From: JBBRDU01 sp038203615
GTDB taxonomy: Bacteria > Verrucomicrobiota > Verrucomicrobiia > Chthoniobacterales > UBA10450
NCBI GenBank assembly: GCA_038203615.1
Contig: JBBRDU010000069.1
Location: forward strand, 1 to 15,671
DNA length: 15,671 nt
Direction of reading: 5' to 3'
Made by a program: the position numbers and the translations under genes. Numbering within the stretch: the first letter of the stretch is position 1; each line of letters starts with the position of its first letter. The notes beneath the pieces are model-generated. The model had not been told where the DNA came from, did not search any database, and saw only the letters and a program-made list of their open reading frames with translations. Shown one piece after another: positions 1 to 7,260 of the stretch.

Positions 1-1
1 G

Positions 2-94
2 GCGGTCGAGCGGGCAGCGGCCGCGGCGAAATGGGCAATTGACAATGGCGTCGTTTCCGCGATGAACACTTTCAACAAATCTGAAGAATTATGA
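2..94 (+). CDS. pth: Peptidyl-tRNA hydrolase, C-terminal end (partial)
   Basis: Reading frame 2 is open from the window edge to a TGA at 92-94 and gives about 30 residues ending in VVSAMNTFNKSEEL. The AMNxFN motif near the C-terminus is typical of bacterial peptidyl-tRNA hydrolase, which recycles peptidyl-tRNA released from stalled ribosomes by cleaving the ester bond. Upstream sequence, including the catalytic His/Asp/Asn residues, is outside the window. Its stop codon overlaps the rpsF start (ATGA at 91-94), implying translational coupling, and pth next to rpsF is a familiar bacterial arrangement. The call rests on a short tail plus context, so it is moderate. Confidence 0.7.
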   Translation, partial: AVERAAAAAKWAIDNGVVSAMNTFNKSEEL

Positions 95-429
95 AGAATC
101 GTTACGAAGCGTTGTTCGTCCTGAACACGCAAGGCAAGGAAGATACCGTGAAAGAAATCGTCGACCGTCTGGAGTCGGAATTTCAAAAAGAAGGCGCGGA
201 GATCGAGCAGGTGCAAAAGATGGATAAACGGCCGTTTGCCTATGTGGCTGGTCCCCTCGATGCCGGGTTTTATGTGAATTTTGTCTTTCACGCCGATCCT
301 CAGCTCATCACGAAGCTGCGGTCCAAGTTCAAGCTCGACCCCGAGGTTTATCGTCAAACCTTCCAGCGTTTGAAGGAAAAGACCGAGAAAAAAGAGCGCG
401 CGCCGAAAAAGTTGGCACCGGCCAAGTAA
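91..429 (+). CDS. rpsF: 30S ribosomal protein bS6
   Basis: This 112-residue protein matches bS6 in length and pattern: an N-terminal strand RYEALFVLNT, a central KMDKRPFAYV segment, FYVNFVFHAD, and a helix leading to a basic lysine-rich tail. bS6 binds the central domain of 16S rRNA with bS18 in the small subunit. The ATG at 91 overlaps the upstream pth stop as ATGA, and no strong Shine-Dalgarno is visible, which suits translational coupling. ssb follows after 18 bases in the same direction. The bS6 partner gene rpsR, often next to rpsF/ssb, is not present in this window. Confidence 0.97.
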   Translation: MKNRYEALFVLNTQGKEDTVKEIVDRLESEFQKEGAEIEQVQKMDKRPFAYVAGPLDAGFYVNFVFHADPQLITKLRSKFKLDPEVYRQTFQRLKEKTEKKERAPKKLAPAK

Positions 430-447
430 GTTGGCTAAAACTGGCGG

Positions 448-918
448 ATGGCCAGCTTTAATAAAGTCATTCTGCTCGGAAACCTGACGCGGGACCCGGA
501 AGTCCGCTACACGCCCAAAGGGAGTGCGGTGTGCGATCTTGGTCTTGCCGTCAACCGTGCTTACACCCTCGATAACGGCGAGAAGCGGGAGGAAGTCACG
601 TATGTCGACGTCGTCCTGTGGGCGCGCCTGGCGGAAATCGCGGGCGAATACCTGAAGAAGGGGCGTCCTGTTTTTATCGAGGGCCGTCTTCAGCTCGATA
701 CCTGGGACGACAAGCAAACTGGACAGAAGCGTTCGAAATTACGTGTCATCGGAGAAACCATGCAGCTGCTCGGCAGCCGGCCCGGAGGGGCGGGCGGGGG
801 TGGCGGTGGTGGAGAAGCCGCTGAGGAAGAGCGCCCGGCCCGCGCGAGCGGGAAGCCGGCGGCACCGCCTAAAGCCGCAGCGGCGGCCGACCCGGACGAC
901 GACGAAATCCCATTTTAG
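448..918 (+). CDS. ssb: Single-stranded DNA-binding protein
   Basis: The 156-residue protein begins MASFNKVILLGNLTRDPEVR, the hallmark start of the SSB OB-fold, which spans about residues 1-108. A glycine-rich stretch (about 113-121) and an Ala/Pro/Lys-rich linker follow. The protein ends in the acidic tip DPDDDEIPF, which in this family recruits replication and repair partners. SSB coats single-stranded DNA as a tetramer during replication, recombination and repair. It lies 18 bases behind rpsF, the classic rpsF-ssb pairing. After the stop there are 100 bases before dprA instead of rpsR. The length is normal for a bacterial SSB. Confidence 0.97.
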   Translation: MASFNKVILLGNLTRDPEVRYTPKGSAVCDLGLAVNRAYTLDNGEKREEVTYVDVVLWARLAEIAGEYLKKGRPVFIEGRLQLDTWDDKQTGQKRSKLRVIGETMQLLGSRPGGAGGGGGGGEAAEEERPARASGKPAAPPKAAAAADPDDDEIPF

Positions 919-1018
919 CAGGTCGGCGAAATTGACGCCGCCAACGATTGTAACGGTGCTTGTGCCAAGTGCCGCTACATCTGCCTTCGGGCGGGTGCAG
1001 AGCTGAGCTATCTTCTCC

Positions 1019-2119
1019 ATGAATTCCACCGAAGCCTGTATCGCGCTGAACATGCTTCCCACGGTGGGACCGGTGCGTTTGCGCAAGCTTCTGCAAGTCT
1101 TCGAGACCCCGGAACGCGTCCTGTCCGCAAAACGCAGCGAGATGCGCACGGTCGAGGGCATAGGCAATGAAGTGGCCGATCACATTTCCAGCTGGGAATC
1201 GATCATCGATTTGTCCGCGGAATTGCAACGGATCAAAGATTTCGGCGCGACCGTCCTGACGCAGGATTTACCACTCTATCCACGAGCGCTCCGCGAAATA
1301 CACGCGCCGCCCATCGTCCTCTACGTTTGGGGCGAAGTGCAGGAGCGCGATCGGCATGCCATCGCCGTGATCGGCTCGCGCAAAACGACGCATTACGGAA
1401 GTGAGTGCGCCAAGAAGCTGGCCTACCAGATTGCCTACGCCGGACTCACCGTCATCAGCGGCCTGGCCCGCGGGATTGACACGGCCGCGCACCAGGGCGC
1501 GCTCGCGGCCAAAGGGCGCACGATCGCGGTGATCGGCTCCGGGTTAAAGAAATTGTATCCGCCCGAAAATCAGGCGCTGGCCGAAAAAATTGTCAACGGA
1601 AACGGCGCGATTTTGTCCGAGTTCTCCATGGAAGTGGAACCCGACCGGCAAACGTTTCCGATGCGCAACCGTATTATCAGTGGTTGGAGCCACGGAATTC
1701 TGGTGGTGGAAGCCGGGCTGAATAGCGGGGCCCTGATTACGGCGTCCCAGGCCGTTGAGCAGGGGAGATCGGTTTACGCCGTGCCCGGTCATATTAATGC
1801 TCCGAGCGCGATGGGGTCGAACCGGCTGATCCAGGAGGGGGCCAAGCTGGTGATGAGCGCGAATGACATTTTGGACGATTTACAAGTGCTCTTGCCGGAG
1901 ACCAAGCCCTCCCCGGAAGCGGCCGTCCGTCCTCTGCCGCCGCTCACGGAGGAAGAGCGGCGGATCTATGATGCCATCAATGAGTCCGAAACCCCCATCG
2001 ACCAAATAGCCGCCAAATGCGATTTGCCAAGCGGGACGGTCTCTTCTACCCTCCTCCGCCTCGAACTCAAGCGGCTCGTTAAGCAGTTGCCCGGTAAATA
2101 CTTTGTAAAACTGGGCTAA
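1019..2119 (+). CDS. dprA: DNA-processing protein DprA/Smf
   Basis: The product is 366 residues. Residues 1-75 form a helix-hairpin-helix-like N-terminus (LPTVGPVRLRKLL, VEGIGNEVADHI). The extended Rossmann core runs about 85-290 with AVIGSRK (117-122), SGLARGIDTAAH (147-158), FPMRNRIISG (213-222) and VVEAGLNSGALITA (229-242). The end (about 305-366) is a winged-helix DprA C-terminal domain. DprA protects incoming single-stranded DNA and loads RecA during natural transformation. The start at 1019 is supported by an in-frame TGA at 1004-1006. Only a weak ribosome-binding site is visible. A competence role cannot be judged from this window because no other com genes are present. Confidence 0.96.
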   Translation: MNSTEACIALNMLPTVGPVRLRKLLQVFETPERVLSAKRSEMRTVEGIGNEVADHISSWESIIDLSAELQRIKDFGATVLTQDLPLYPRALREIHAPPIVLYVWGEVQERDRHAIAVIGSRKTTHYGSECAKKLAYQIAYAGLTVISGLARGIDTAAHQGALAAKGRTIAVIGSGLKKLYPPENQALAEKIVNGNGAILSEFSMEVEPDRQTFPMRNRIISGWSHGILVVEAGLNSGALITASQAVEQGRSVYAVPGHINAPSAMGSNRLIQEGAKLVMSANDILDDLQVLLPETKPSPEAAVRPLPPLTEEERRIYDAINESETPIDQIAAKCDLPSGTVSSTLLRLELKRLVKQLPGKYFVKLG

Positions 2120-2148
2120 GCTCGTCCGCGACCTGCTACCGGTTTTCG

Positions 2149-2154
2149 AGGAGT
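2149..2154 (+). promoter_or_regulatory. Probable ribosome-binding site of topB
   Basis: A purine-rich GAGGAG lies ten bases before the ATG at 2165. It is one of the clearer Shine-Dalgarno-like sequences in this window and supports the chosen topB start. The 45-base gap after dprA shows no terminator, so topB may be co-transcribed with dprA. Confidence 0.5.
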
Positions 2155-2164
2155 CGTTATCCAG

Positions 2165-4648
2165 ATGTCGAAATCCTTAATCATTGCGGAAAAGCCAAGC
2201 GTGGCCAGTGACCTGGCTCGCGCGCTCGGTGGCTTTAAGAAACACGACGACTATTTCGAGAACGATGAGTACGTCATTTCCTCGGCTTTGGGGCACCTGG
2301 TGGAGCTCTGTCTCCCGAGCGAGCTCGATGTGAAGCGGGGCAAGTGGAGTTTCGCCAACCTCCCGATTATTCCGGAAGAATTCGAGCTCAAGCCCATCGA
2401 CAAGACCAAGTCGCGTTTTAATCTCTTAAAGAAGTTGATGCAGCGGAAGGAGATCGACTCGCTCATCAACGCCTGTGACGCGGGGCGCGAAGGCGAGCTC
2501 ATTTTCCGTTACCTGGTCAAGCTGACCGGCAGCAAGAAACCGGTGCGCCGGCTCTGGCTGCAGTCGATGACGGCGGAATCGATCCGCACGGCTTTCGCGC
2601 ACTTGCGGACGGATGAAGAGATGATTCCGCTGGCCAAGGCCGCGGTTTGCCGCTCGGAAAGCGACTGGCTCGTCGGGATCAACGGCACCCGCGCCATGAC
2701 CGCGTTCAATAATAAGACCGGGGGTTTTCAACTGACCCCGGTGGGCCGGGTGCAAACTCCGACCCTCGCCATCCTGACCGAGCGGGAGGACAAGATTCAC
2801 GCCTTCAAGCCCCGCGCCTATTTTGAAGTGTTCGGCGATTTCGAAGTCAAAGCCGGCACGTATCGCGGCCGCTGGTTTCGCGAAGAATTTACCAAGAACG
2901 GCGACGAAGACGGCCGGGCCGAGCGCATTTGGGAACGAGCGACCGCCGACGAAATAAAGGGCCGGTGTCTGGGCAAAACGGGAATCGTGACGGAAGAGCG
3001 CAAGCCCACCAGCCAGGCGCCTCCGCTCCTCTATGATCTGACCAGCCTGCAACGCGATGCCAACGGCCGCGGTTTCAGCGCCAAGCGCACGCTGCAAATC
3101 GCGCAGCAACTGTACGAGCGTTTCAAAGTGGTCACCTATCCCAGGACCGATTCGCGCCATTTGCCGGAGGATTACATTGCCACGGTCAAGGAAACGCTGG
3201 GCCAACTGGAAAACGGGTACGCTCGCAAGGTTTTGGACAACAAGTGGGTCAAGCCTTCCAAGCGAATTTTTGATAACGCCAAGATTTCCGATCACTTCGC
3301 CATCGTGCCGACGGGCACGGCGGCGCACGGGCTCGATGAGGTGCAGCAGAAAATTTACGATATGATTGTGCGCCGCTTTATCGCGGTGTTTTATCCGTCC
3401 GCCCAGTTTGAGGTGACCACGCGGATCACGCGCGTGGAGAAAGATGCCTTCCGGACGGACGGAAAAATTATTATCGATCCGGGCTGGCAGTCGGTCTACG
3501 GCAAGGAATCATCGAACGACGACGAACAAACTCTCGTAGCTATCTTGCCTAACGAAAATGGAAAAGTGCTCGATATTGAAGTGACTGAGAGCGAAACGAA
3601 GCCGCCTGCGCGTTTCAACGAAGCCACGCTGCTTTCCGCCATGGAAGGTGCCGGCAAGATGGTGGAAGACGAGGAACTGCGCGAAGCCATGGGAACCAAG
3701 GGTTTGGGCACGCCCGCGACCCGTTCGGCCATCATCGAGGGTCTCATTTTTCAGGGTTACCTGAACCGGCAGGGCCGTGAACTGATTGCCACGGCCAAAG
3801 GGATGGCCCTGATCACTCTGCTCCGCGGCATCGGAGTGTCGGCTCTTTGCTCGCCCGAAATGACGGGCGAATGGGAACATAAACTCAAGCAAATGGAAAA
3901 GGGCGCCATGGGACAGAAGGAGTTCATGGCGCAGATCAAAGAGTTCACCCGCGAGATCGTGGAGAAGGCGAAGAAATTTGAAGGGGATAACGTGGGCGGC
4001 AACTTCGAGGTGCTCGAGGTGAAATGCGCGAAGTGCCAGGGCGGTCCGTTCGAGGAGGATTATCGCACGTTCAAATGCCGCTCCTGCGGTCTGATCGTTT
4101 GGAAAACGATGGCCGGACGTTTGTTCGATCGGACGGAGATTAAAACTTTACTAAGCGCAGGCCGCCTCGGTCCGCTTGAGGGATTTCGCAGCAAGATGGG
4201 CCGAAAGTTCAACGCCATCGTCAAACTGGGCGAGGATTTTAAACAGCAATTCGATTTCGAAGATGCCCATGGCCCCGAAGGCCAGAAAGTCGACAAGGAG
4301 CAGCACGAATTGCTCGGGACCTGCCCGGTTTGTCAGAAAGGTCAAATCTACGTGCTCGATCGCGCTTACACCTGCGAGAACGCGGCGGCCACTCCCAAGA
4401 CGTGCACATTCCGCATTAGTAAGACCATTTTGCATCGTGAGATTCAGAAGGAGCAGGTGCAAAAACTTCTCGCTGCCGGCAAAACCGATCTCCTGCACAA
4501 GTTCATCTCCAAGAAGGGCCGGCCTTTCTCGGCCCATCTGAAGCTGGAAGGCGGGAAGGTTGGATTCGAGTTCGCCGAGAGGAAGCCGAAGGCGAAAAAG
4601 TCGGCCGCGAAAAAAGCTGCGCCCAGCGAACCCGCGGCGGCGGCGTAA
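2165..4648 (+). CDS. topB: DNA topoisomerase III (type IA), with extended C-terminus
   Basis: This 827-residue type IA topoisomerase starts with a Toprim domain (SLIIAEKPSVA, residues 4-14). The acidic motif CDAGREGE (104-111) follows, with Gly where topoisomerase I has the second Asp; other TopB-type enzymes also use this form. The active-site tyrosine is Y325 in TYPRTDSR. The enzyme cuts and passes single DNA strands to relax negative supercoils or unlink DNA. After the core come a four-cysteine ribbon (C621, C624, C638, C641) and a Toprim-associated C-terminal repeat. A second cysteine cluster (C720, C723, C737, C747) and another such repeat follow, then a Lys/Ala-rich tail. It is longer than the roughly 650-730 residues usual for TopB. 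topB rather than topA is favoured by the AEKPSVA and DAGREGE motifs. Confidence 0.9.
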   Translation: MSKSLIIAEKPSVASDLARALGGFKKHDDYFENDEYVISSALGHLVELCLPSELDVKRGKWSFANLPIIPEEFELKPIDKTKSRFNLLKKLMQRKEIDSLINACDAGREGELIFRYLVKLTGSKKPVRRLWLQSMTAESIRTAFAHLRTDEEMIPLAKAAVCRSESDWLVGINGTRAMTAFNNKTGGFQLTPVGRVQTPTLAILTEREDKIHAFKPRAYFEVFGDFEVKAGTYRGRWFREEFTKNGDEDGRAERIWERATADEIKGRCLGKTGIVTEERKPTSQAPPLLYDLTSLQRDANGRGFSAKRTLQIAQQLYERFKVVTYPRTDSRHLPEDYIATVKETLGQLENGYARKVLDNKWVKPSKRIFDNAKISDHFAIVPTGTAAHGLDEVQQKIYDMIVRRFIAVFYPSAQFEVTTRITRVEKDAFRTDGKIIIDPGWQSVYGKESSNDDEQTLVAILPNENGKVLDIEVTESETKPPARFNEATLLSAMEGAGKMVEDEELREAMGTKGLGTPATRSAIIEGLIFQGYLNRQGRELIATAKGMALITLLRGIGVSALCSPEMTGEWEHKLKQMEKGAMGQKEFMAQIKEFTREIVEKAKKFEGDNVGGNFEVLEVKCAKCQGGPFEEDYRTFKCRSCGLIVWKTMAGRLFDRTEIKTLLSAGRLGPLEGFRSKMGRKFNAIVKLGEDFKQQFDFEDAHGPEGQKVDKEQHELLGTCPVCQKGQIYVLDRAYTCENAAATPKTCTFRISKTILHREIQKEQVQKLLAAGKTDLLHKFISKKGRPFSAHLKLEGGKVGFEFAERKPKAKKSAAKKAAPSEPAAAA

Positions 4649-4786
4649 CGGCGTCGCGTCTCCGAAGGGCGCATCGCTACGCGCGCGGAGTGGACGCCGC
4701 AGCAACGCCGTCCCTGCCGGCTCCTGAGGTGGAACGACCTCTCCGAGGGCGTTGCTAGGGAGAAAGCGGCGGAGCCGCTTCATTTG
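4649..4786. other. Structured intergenic repeat region after topB
   Basis: This non-coding stretch is rich in inverted and direct repeats. AGCAACGCC (4701-4709) pairs with GGCGTTGCT (4748-4756), and inside it GAGGT (4726-4730) pairs with ACCTC (4737-4741). AAGCGGC (4764-4770) pairs with GCCGCTT (4774-4780) around a three-base loop. The segment at 4660-4679 (CTCCGAAGGGCGCATCGCTA) is an imperfect direct repeat of 4741-4757 (CTCCGAGGGCGTTGCTA). No credible gene lies here. The arrangement resembles a dispersed intergenic element or a folded 3' UTR; which one cannot be told from the sequence alone. Confidence 0.5.
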
Positions 4787-4808
4787 AGCGCCTTTGGCGC
4801 TGTTTTTT
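4787..4808 (+). terminator. Rho-independent terminator downstream of topB
   Basis: A perfect 6-bp stem AGCGCC/GGCGCT (4787-4792 and 4796-4801) closes a TTT loop and is followed directly by GTTTTTT. It lies about 140 bases after the topB stop and is the best intrinsic terminator in the window. It probably ends transcription of the pth-to-topB block before nrdR. Confidence 0.75.
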
Positions 4809-4860
4809 AACATCGCGCTCGGAGAGCCCGATCCACCTTGCGCCGGGCTGTGATGCAATC

Positions 4861-4948
4861 AGGGGAATTAACAGACCCGACAAGGGACGGACTCCACGCG
4901 GCGAAATTTTACTGGATGGGGTTTCGTAGGGATCGGGCTAATCCTGTC
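4861..4948. repeat. Dispersed intergenic repeat, diverged copy 1
   Basis: The 17-mer ATCGGGCTAATCCTGTC at 4932-4948 recurs exactly at 15272-15288. Similarity extends leftward through GGAT, GGGGT and TCGTA blocks in both copies. An AATTAACAGA segment at 4866-4875 corresponds to GATTAACAGA in the other copy, so the whole 4861-4948 stretch looks like a longer, degenerate version of that element. It lies upstream of nrdR and could overlap its promoter region, but no convincing promoter was recognised. Confidence 0.6.
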
Positions 4949-5034
4949 GGTCTCTGCTTTCGGCGTTCTTTCGTTTGTCCTGAATCAGAGCATTGACTCC
5001 ACAACATCTGGTGTGATAATGGGTTCCGAACACT

Positions 5035-5550
5035 ATGCGTTGCCCCAAGTGCGGGTCTCGTGATGACAAAGTCATCGATTCGCGCCAGTCTCGCGATAAT
5101 TCCAGTATCCGCCGGCGCCGGGAATGCCTCAGCTGCGGCTACCGGTTCACTACGTACGAACAGGTGGAGCGCTCTGATCTGCGCGTAATTAAGCGGGATC
5201 GCAGCCACGAATCGTTCGATCGGCGCAAGCTCGTGAACAGCCTGGCTAAAGCCTGCGAGAAGCGCCCCATCAGTCTGGTTACTCTCGAGCATTCCGTAGA
5301 CGAGATTGTGCATGAACTCGAAACGAGCGGGCGCGAGGTGCAGTCGTCCGCCATTGGCGCCAAGGTCCTGGAGAAATTGCGCGGGATCGACGAGGTGGCC
5401 TACCTGCGTTACGCCTCGGTGCACAAGCGCTTCGAAAATGTGGACGAATTTGCCGATGCCATTCACGCGCTCGGACGCCGCGTCAAACCCAACTCTCAGC
5501 AGCGCGAACTTTTTCCCGCGGTCGAGCCTGTCAATCATGGTCGCGTTTAA
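5035..5550 (+). CDS. nrdR: Transcriptional repressor NrdR
   Basis: The 171-residue protein starts MRCPKCGSRDDKVIDSRQS. It has a zinc ribbon with C3, C6, C31 and C34, the conserved RRRREC and FTTYEQVE segments, and an ATP-cone from about residue 49 to 137 (VIKRD, FDRRKLVNSL). NrdR senses ATP/dATP through the ATP-cone and represses ribonucleotide reductase genes. The length is slightly above the usual 150-160 because of a polar tail after residue 150. The ATG at 5035 is fixed by the invariant MxCPxC start. Its last 14 bases overlap the next gene, implying coupling. No clear NrdR box was seen in its own upstream region. Confidence 0.97.
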   Translation: MRCPKCGSRDDKVIDSRQSRDNSSIRRRRECLSCGYRFTTYEQVERSDLRVIKRDRSHESFDRRKLVNSLAKACEKRPISLVTLEHSVDEIVHELETSGREVQSSAIGAKVLEKLRGIDEVAYLRYASVHKRFENVDEFADAIHALGRRVKPNSQQRELFPAVEPVNHGRV

Positions 5551-6097
5551 GGAAGAATTCCCCTACCTCCGGTGCGAGTCGGGGCAACTGTTCGAGTTCA
5601 GCCGTGATTGGCTGCATGCCGCCATTACACGAGCGGCCGACGAGGCGGGCTATCCCAGTTGGTGGTTAACCGATCACGTGACGGAGAGCATCGCGTTCTA
5701 TCTCCGGCTGCGCACGGACGAATCGGTCGTGGCCTTCAGTCAATTGTCGCAAACGGTGCGCTACGTTTTGAAGGTGATCGGTTACAAGGAAATCGTCCCC
5801 TATTTCAAGCCGGGCCCGCCGCCGATTTCGCTTTCGCTGGTCGATCTGGCCTGCGATGCCGGAACGGGTTACGAGCTGGCCTTCTTTGATCTTCTCGAAA
5901 AAAGGATTCAATCATTGATCGACGCGGGCACCGACACCCTGCATCTCTGCTCGTTGCACGCGGCGGTGAAACATCTGCAGCAAACCAAAGTCTGGACGCG
6001 CGCCTGCGATTCCCTCCGCCAAGAAGTCGTCTGCTTCGTGCGCGAGAAGCTCTCCGCCTCGGGGACGCTGGGACGGGTCGATTGCTCGTTGCGCTGA
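5537..6097 (+). CDS. Unknown protein overlapping nrdR, ATP-cone-like N-terminal half
   Basis: This 186-residue protein is not a family I recognise. It starts at the ATG at 5537, inside the last codons of nrdR in another frame, so the two are probably translationally coupled. Residues 10-91 can be laid over the NrdR ATP-cone: LR then FSRDWLHAAITRA corresponds to IKR then FDRRKLVNSLAKA. A shared spacing of hydrophobic helices follows, ending in VLKVIGYKEIVPYF. Residues 92-186 contain a Pro-rich hinge and a helical, cysteine-containing region (C106, C138, C157, C166, C183). No signal peptide or membrane segment is visible, so it should be cytosolic. The ATP-cone reading is my pattern match by eye. 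A role with NrdR in nucleotide sensing is inference from position. Confidence 0.75.
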   Translation: MVAFKEEFPYLRCESGQLFEFSRDWLHAAITRAADEAGYPSWWLTDHVTESIAFYLRLRTDESVVAFSQLSQTVRYVLKVIGYKEIVPYFKPGPPPISLSLVDLACDAGTGYELAFFDLLEKRIQSLIDAGTDTLHLCSLHAAVKHLQQTKVWTRACDSLRQEVVCFVREKLSASGTLGRVDCSLR

Positions 6098-6098
6098 A

Positions 6099-6124
6099 TC
6101 CCGAACCTGTAATGGTTTCGGGGA
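6099..6124 (+). other. Hairpin between the unknown gene and the HIT gene
   Basis: TCCCGAACC (6099-6107) pairs with GGTTTCGGGGA (6114-6124) across a short loop, with one bulge. It lies directly after a stop codon and 10 bases before the HIT start. Only a short T run (CTTTTG) follows, so it is a weak terminator at best. It could instead be a processing or attenuating stem. Confidence 0.35.
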
Positions 6125-6134
6125 CTTTTGATCC

Positions 6135-6470
6135 ATGACTATCTTCGAAAAAATTATCGCCCGCGAAATCCCGGCTCAGATCATCTGGGAAGACGACGAG
6201 GCCATCGCCTTTCACGACGTGGATCCGCAAGCGCCGGTGCACGTCCTGATTGTGCCGAAAAAAATGATCCGCCGCCTGGCCGAAGCGGGAGATGGTGATG
6301 CGGCGCTGCTCGGCAAATTGTTGCTGGTGGCGCGAGACGTGGCGAAGAAACTCAATCTCTCCAACGGCTATCGCGTGGTGATCAATAATGGGCCGGATGC
6401 AGGCGAAAGCGTTCCGCATTTGCATGTGCACGTTCTGGGCGAGCGCGCGTTGGCCTGGCCCCCAGGTTAA
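6135..6470 (+). CDS. HIT-family protein (HINT-like nucleotide hydrolase)
   Basis: The 111-residue protein carries the histidine-triad signature PHLHVHVLG, with H95, H97 and H99; the middle His is the expected nucleophile. It also shows the HINT-typical FHDVDPQAPVHVLIVPKK strand-turn (residues 27-43) and YRVVINNGPDAGESVPH. Enzymes of this branch hydrolyse nucleoside phosphoramidates and acyl-adenylates such as AMP-lysine; the cellular substrate is usually unknown. The length equals that of typical bacterial HinT proteins and the sequence appears complete. It is the last plus-strand gene before the convergent minus-strand L,D-transpeptidase. Confidence 0.95.
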   Translation: MTIFEKIIAREIPAQIIWEDDEAIAFHDVDPQAPVHVLIVPKKMIRRLAEAGDGDAALLGKLLLVARDVAKKLNLSNGYRVVINNGPDAGESVPHLHVHVLGERALAWPPG

Positions 6471-6518
6471 TCCTGCTGTTTTTTCGGTCGGAAACGACGC
6501 ATCGAGAAGATACCGCGT

Positions 6519-6534
6519 CGCGTCCCGGGACGCG
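6519..6534. repeat. Perfect 16-bp palindrome between convergent genes
   Basis: CGCGTCCCGGGACGCG is fully self-complementary and lies in the 69-base gap between the HIT gene and the minus-strand L,D-transpeptidase. A smaller stem GTCG-GAAA-CGAC lies at 6487-6498 after a T run. No proper U-tract follows the palindrome on either strand. It may still aid bidirectional termination or be a protein-binding site. Confidence 0.45.
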
Positions 6535-6539
6535 CTAGA

Positions 6540-7136
6540 CTAGTGCTTCACGATGATATCCGTGCCGTCGGGCGCCGCTTCGAAGAAATATTCCGCCATT
6601 CCCTTCGGGATGCGGATGCAGCCGTGAGAGGCGGCATAGGGCGGGACATATCCCTCGTGCATGGCGTAGCCGCCATTGAAATGCATGCAGTAGGGCATGC
6701 GCGCGCCGTCGAAATGGGAGCCGCTCGGCTTTCGATCCTTACGCACGTCGATGTTTGATCTGACGACGTTGCCGCCGTCGTCCACGTAATCGCCGAACTC
6801 GCTGGAGACATGGTTCTTGTCCTTCGACACGACATGATAATGCCCGGCGGGCGTGCCGAATCCGGGTTTACCGGTGGAAACAGTCGATTCGCCGACCAGG
6901 CGCTTGCCCTTGTAAAAATAGGCTTTCTGCTCGCTCAGGTGGACGACGATTCGGGGCGAACCGGATACGCCGTCGCCATTCCAATATCCGGGCGAGGGGG
7001 TCGGTGCGACGGCCGCCCGGACCGCGGTGGCAGCGTTCGCAGCGGTCTGTTGGACGGTCAGCATCTCGTCGCAACTGCAGCAAAAGACGAGCACTGCGCC
7101 ACTGCCAAAGAGCTGAACGATTCGGTTGAATTTCAT
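6540..7136 (-). CDS. L,D-transpeptidase (YkuD domain) lipoprotein
   Basis: The 198-residue protein has a basic start, a hydrophobic stretch and a cysteine-rich signal end (FCCSC, likely lipid attachment at C22), then an Ala/Pro-rich linker. Residues 62-197 form a YkuD catalytic domain: SEQKAYFYKGKRL, STGKPGFGTPAGHY, MHFNGGYAMHEG, and the active-site block ASHGCIRIP with H160, H171, C173 and R175. Such enzymes form 3-3 cross-links in peptidoglycan or attach proteins to it in the periplasm. The insert at about residues 108-142 (SSEFGDYVDD to SGSHFD) is longer than in minimal YkuD domains. A small lipoprotein gene lies upstream on the same strand, but 124 bases of repeat-bearing DNA separate them, so co-transcription is uncertain. 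Confidence 0.93.
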   Translation of the reverse strand: MKFNRIVQLFGSGAVLVFCCSCDEMLTVQQTAANAATAVRAAVAPTPSPGYWNGDGVSGSPRIVVHLSEQKAYFYKGKRLVGESTVSTGKPGFGTPAGHYHVVSKDKNHVSSEFGDYVDDGGNVVRSNIDVRKDRKPSGSHFDGARMPYCMHFNGGYAMHEGYVPPYAASHGCIRIPKGMAEYFFEAAPDGTDIIVKH

Positions 7137-7224
7137 GGAGCCGCGGATACTAATGTTCCTCCGTCAGAGTGCAACCCGAATCGCTGGGAGCGGATGAGGG
7201 CCTCCGCGGAGAGGGATCCCTTTA

Positions 7225-7255
7225 CGCCGTGGGCTTTGCGACGCCGGAGCGAGGC
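7225..7255. repeat. Short dispersed repeat, copy A
   Basis: This 31-base segment beginning CGCCGTGGGCTTTGCGACGC matches 9114-9144 at 25 of 31 positions without gaps. It lies in the gap between the two minus-strand lipoprotein genes, just outside the small lipoprotein's stop. A looser relative occurs at 7571-7603. Together they look like a short GC-rich intergenic repeat family scattered around this part of the chromosome. Confidence 0.5.
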
Positions 7256-7260
7256 CGCGT

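Noticed and set aside
2426..3328. A 300-codon minus-strand frame opposite topB
   Set aside because: It lies entirely within the topB catalytic core and encodes a low-complexity product without motifs.
4985..5034. A possible NrdR box upstream of nrdR (ACAACATCTGGTGTG)
   Set aside because: The two halves are not adequately symmetric and do not match the NrdR-box consensus.
7137..7180. A sigma70-like promoter for the L,D-transpeptidase (TTGCAC and TATCCG on the minus strand)
   Set aside because: The -10 box is poor and the spacing is too long. Nothing else supports it.
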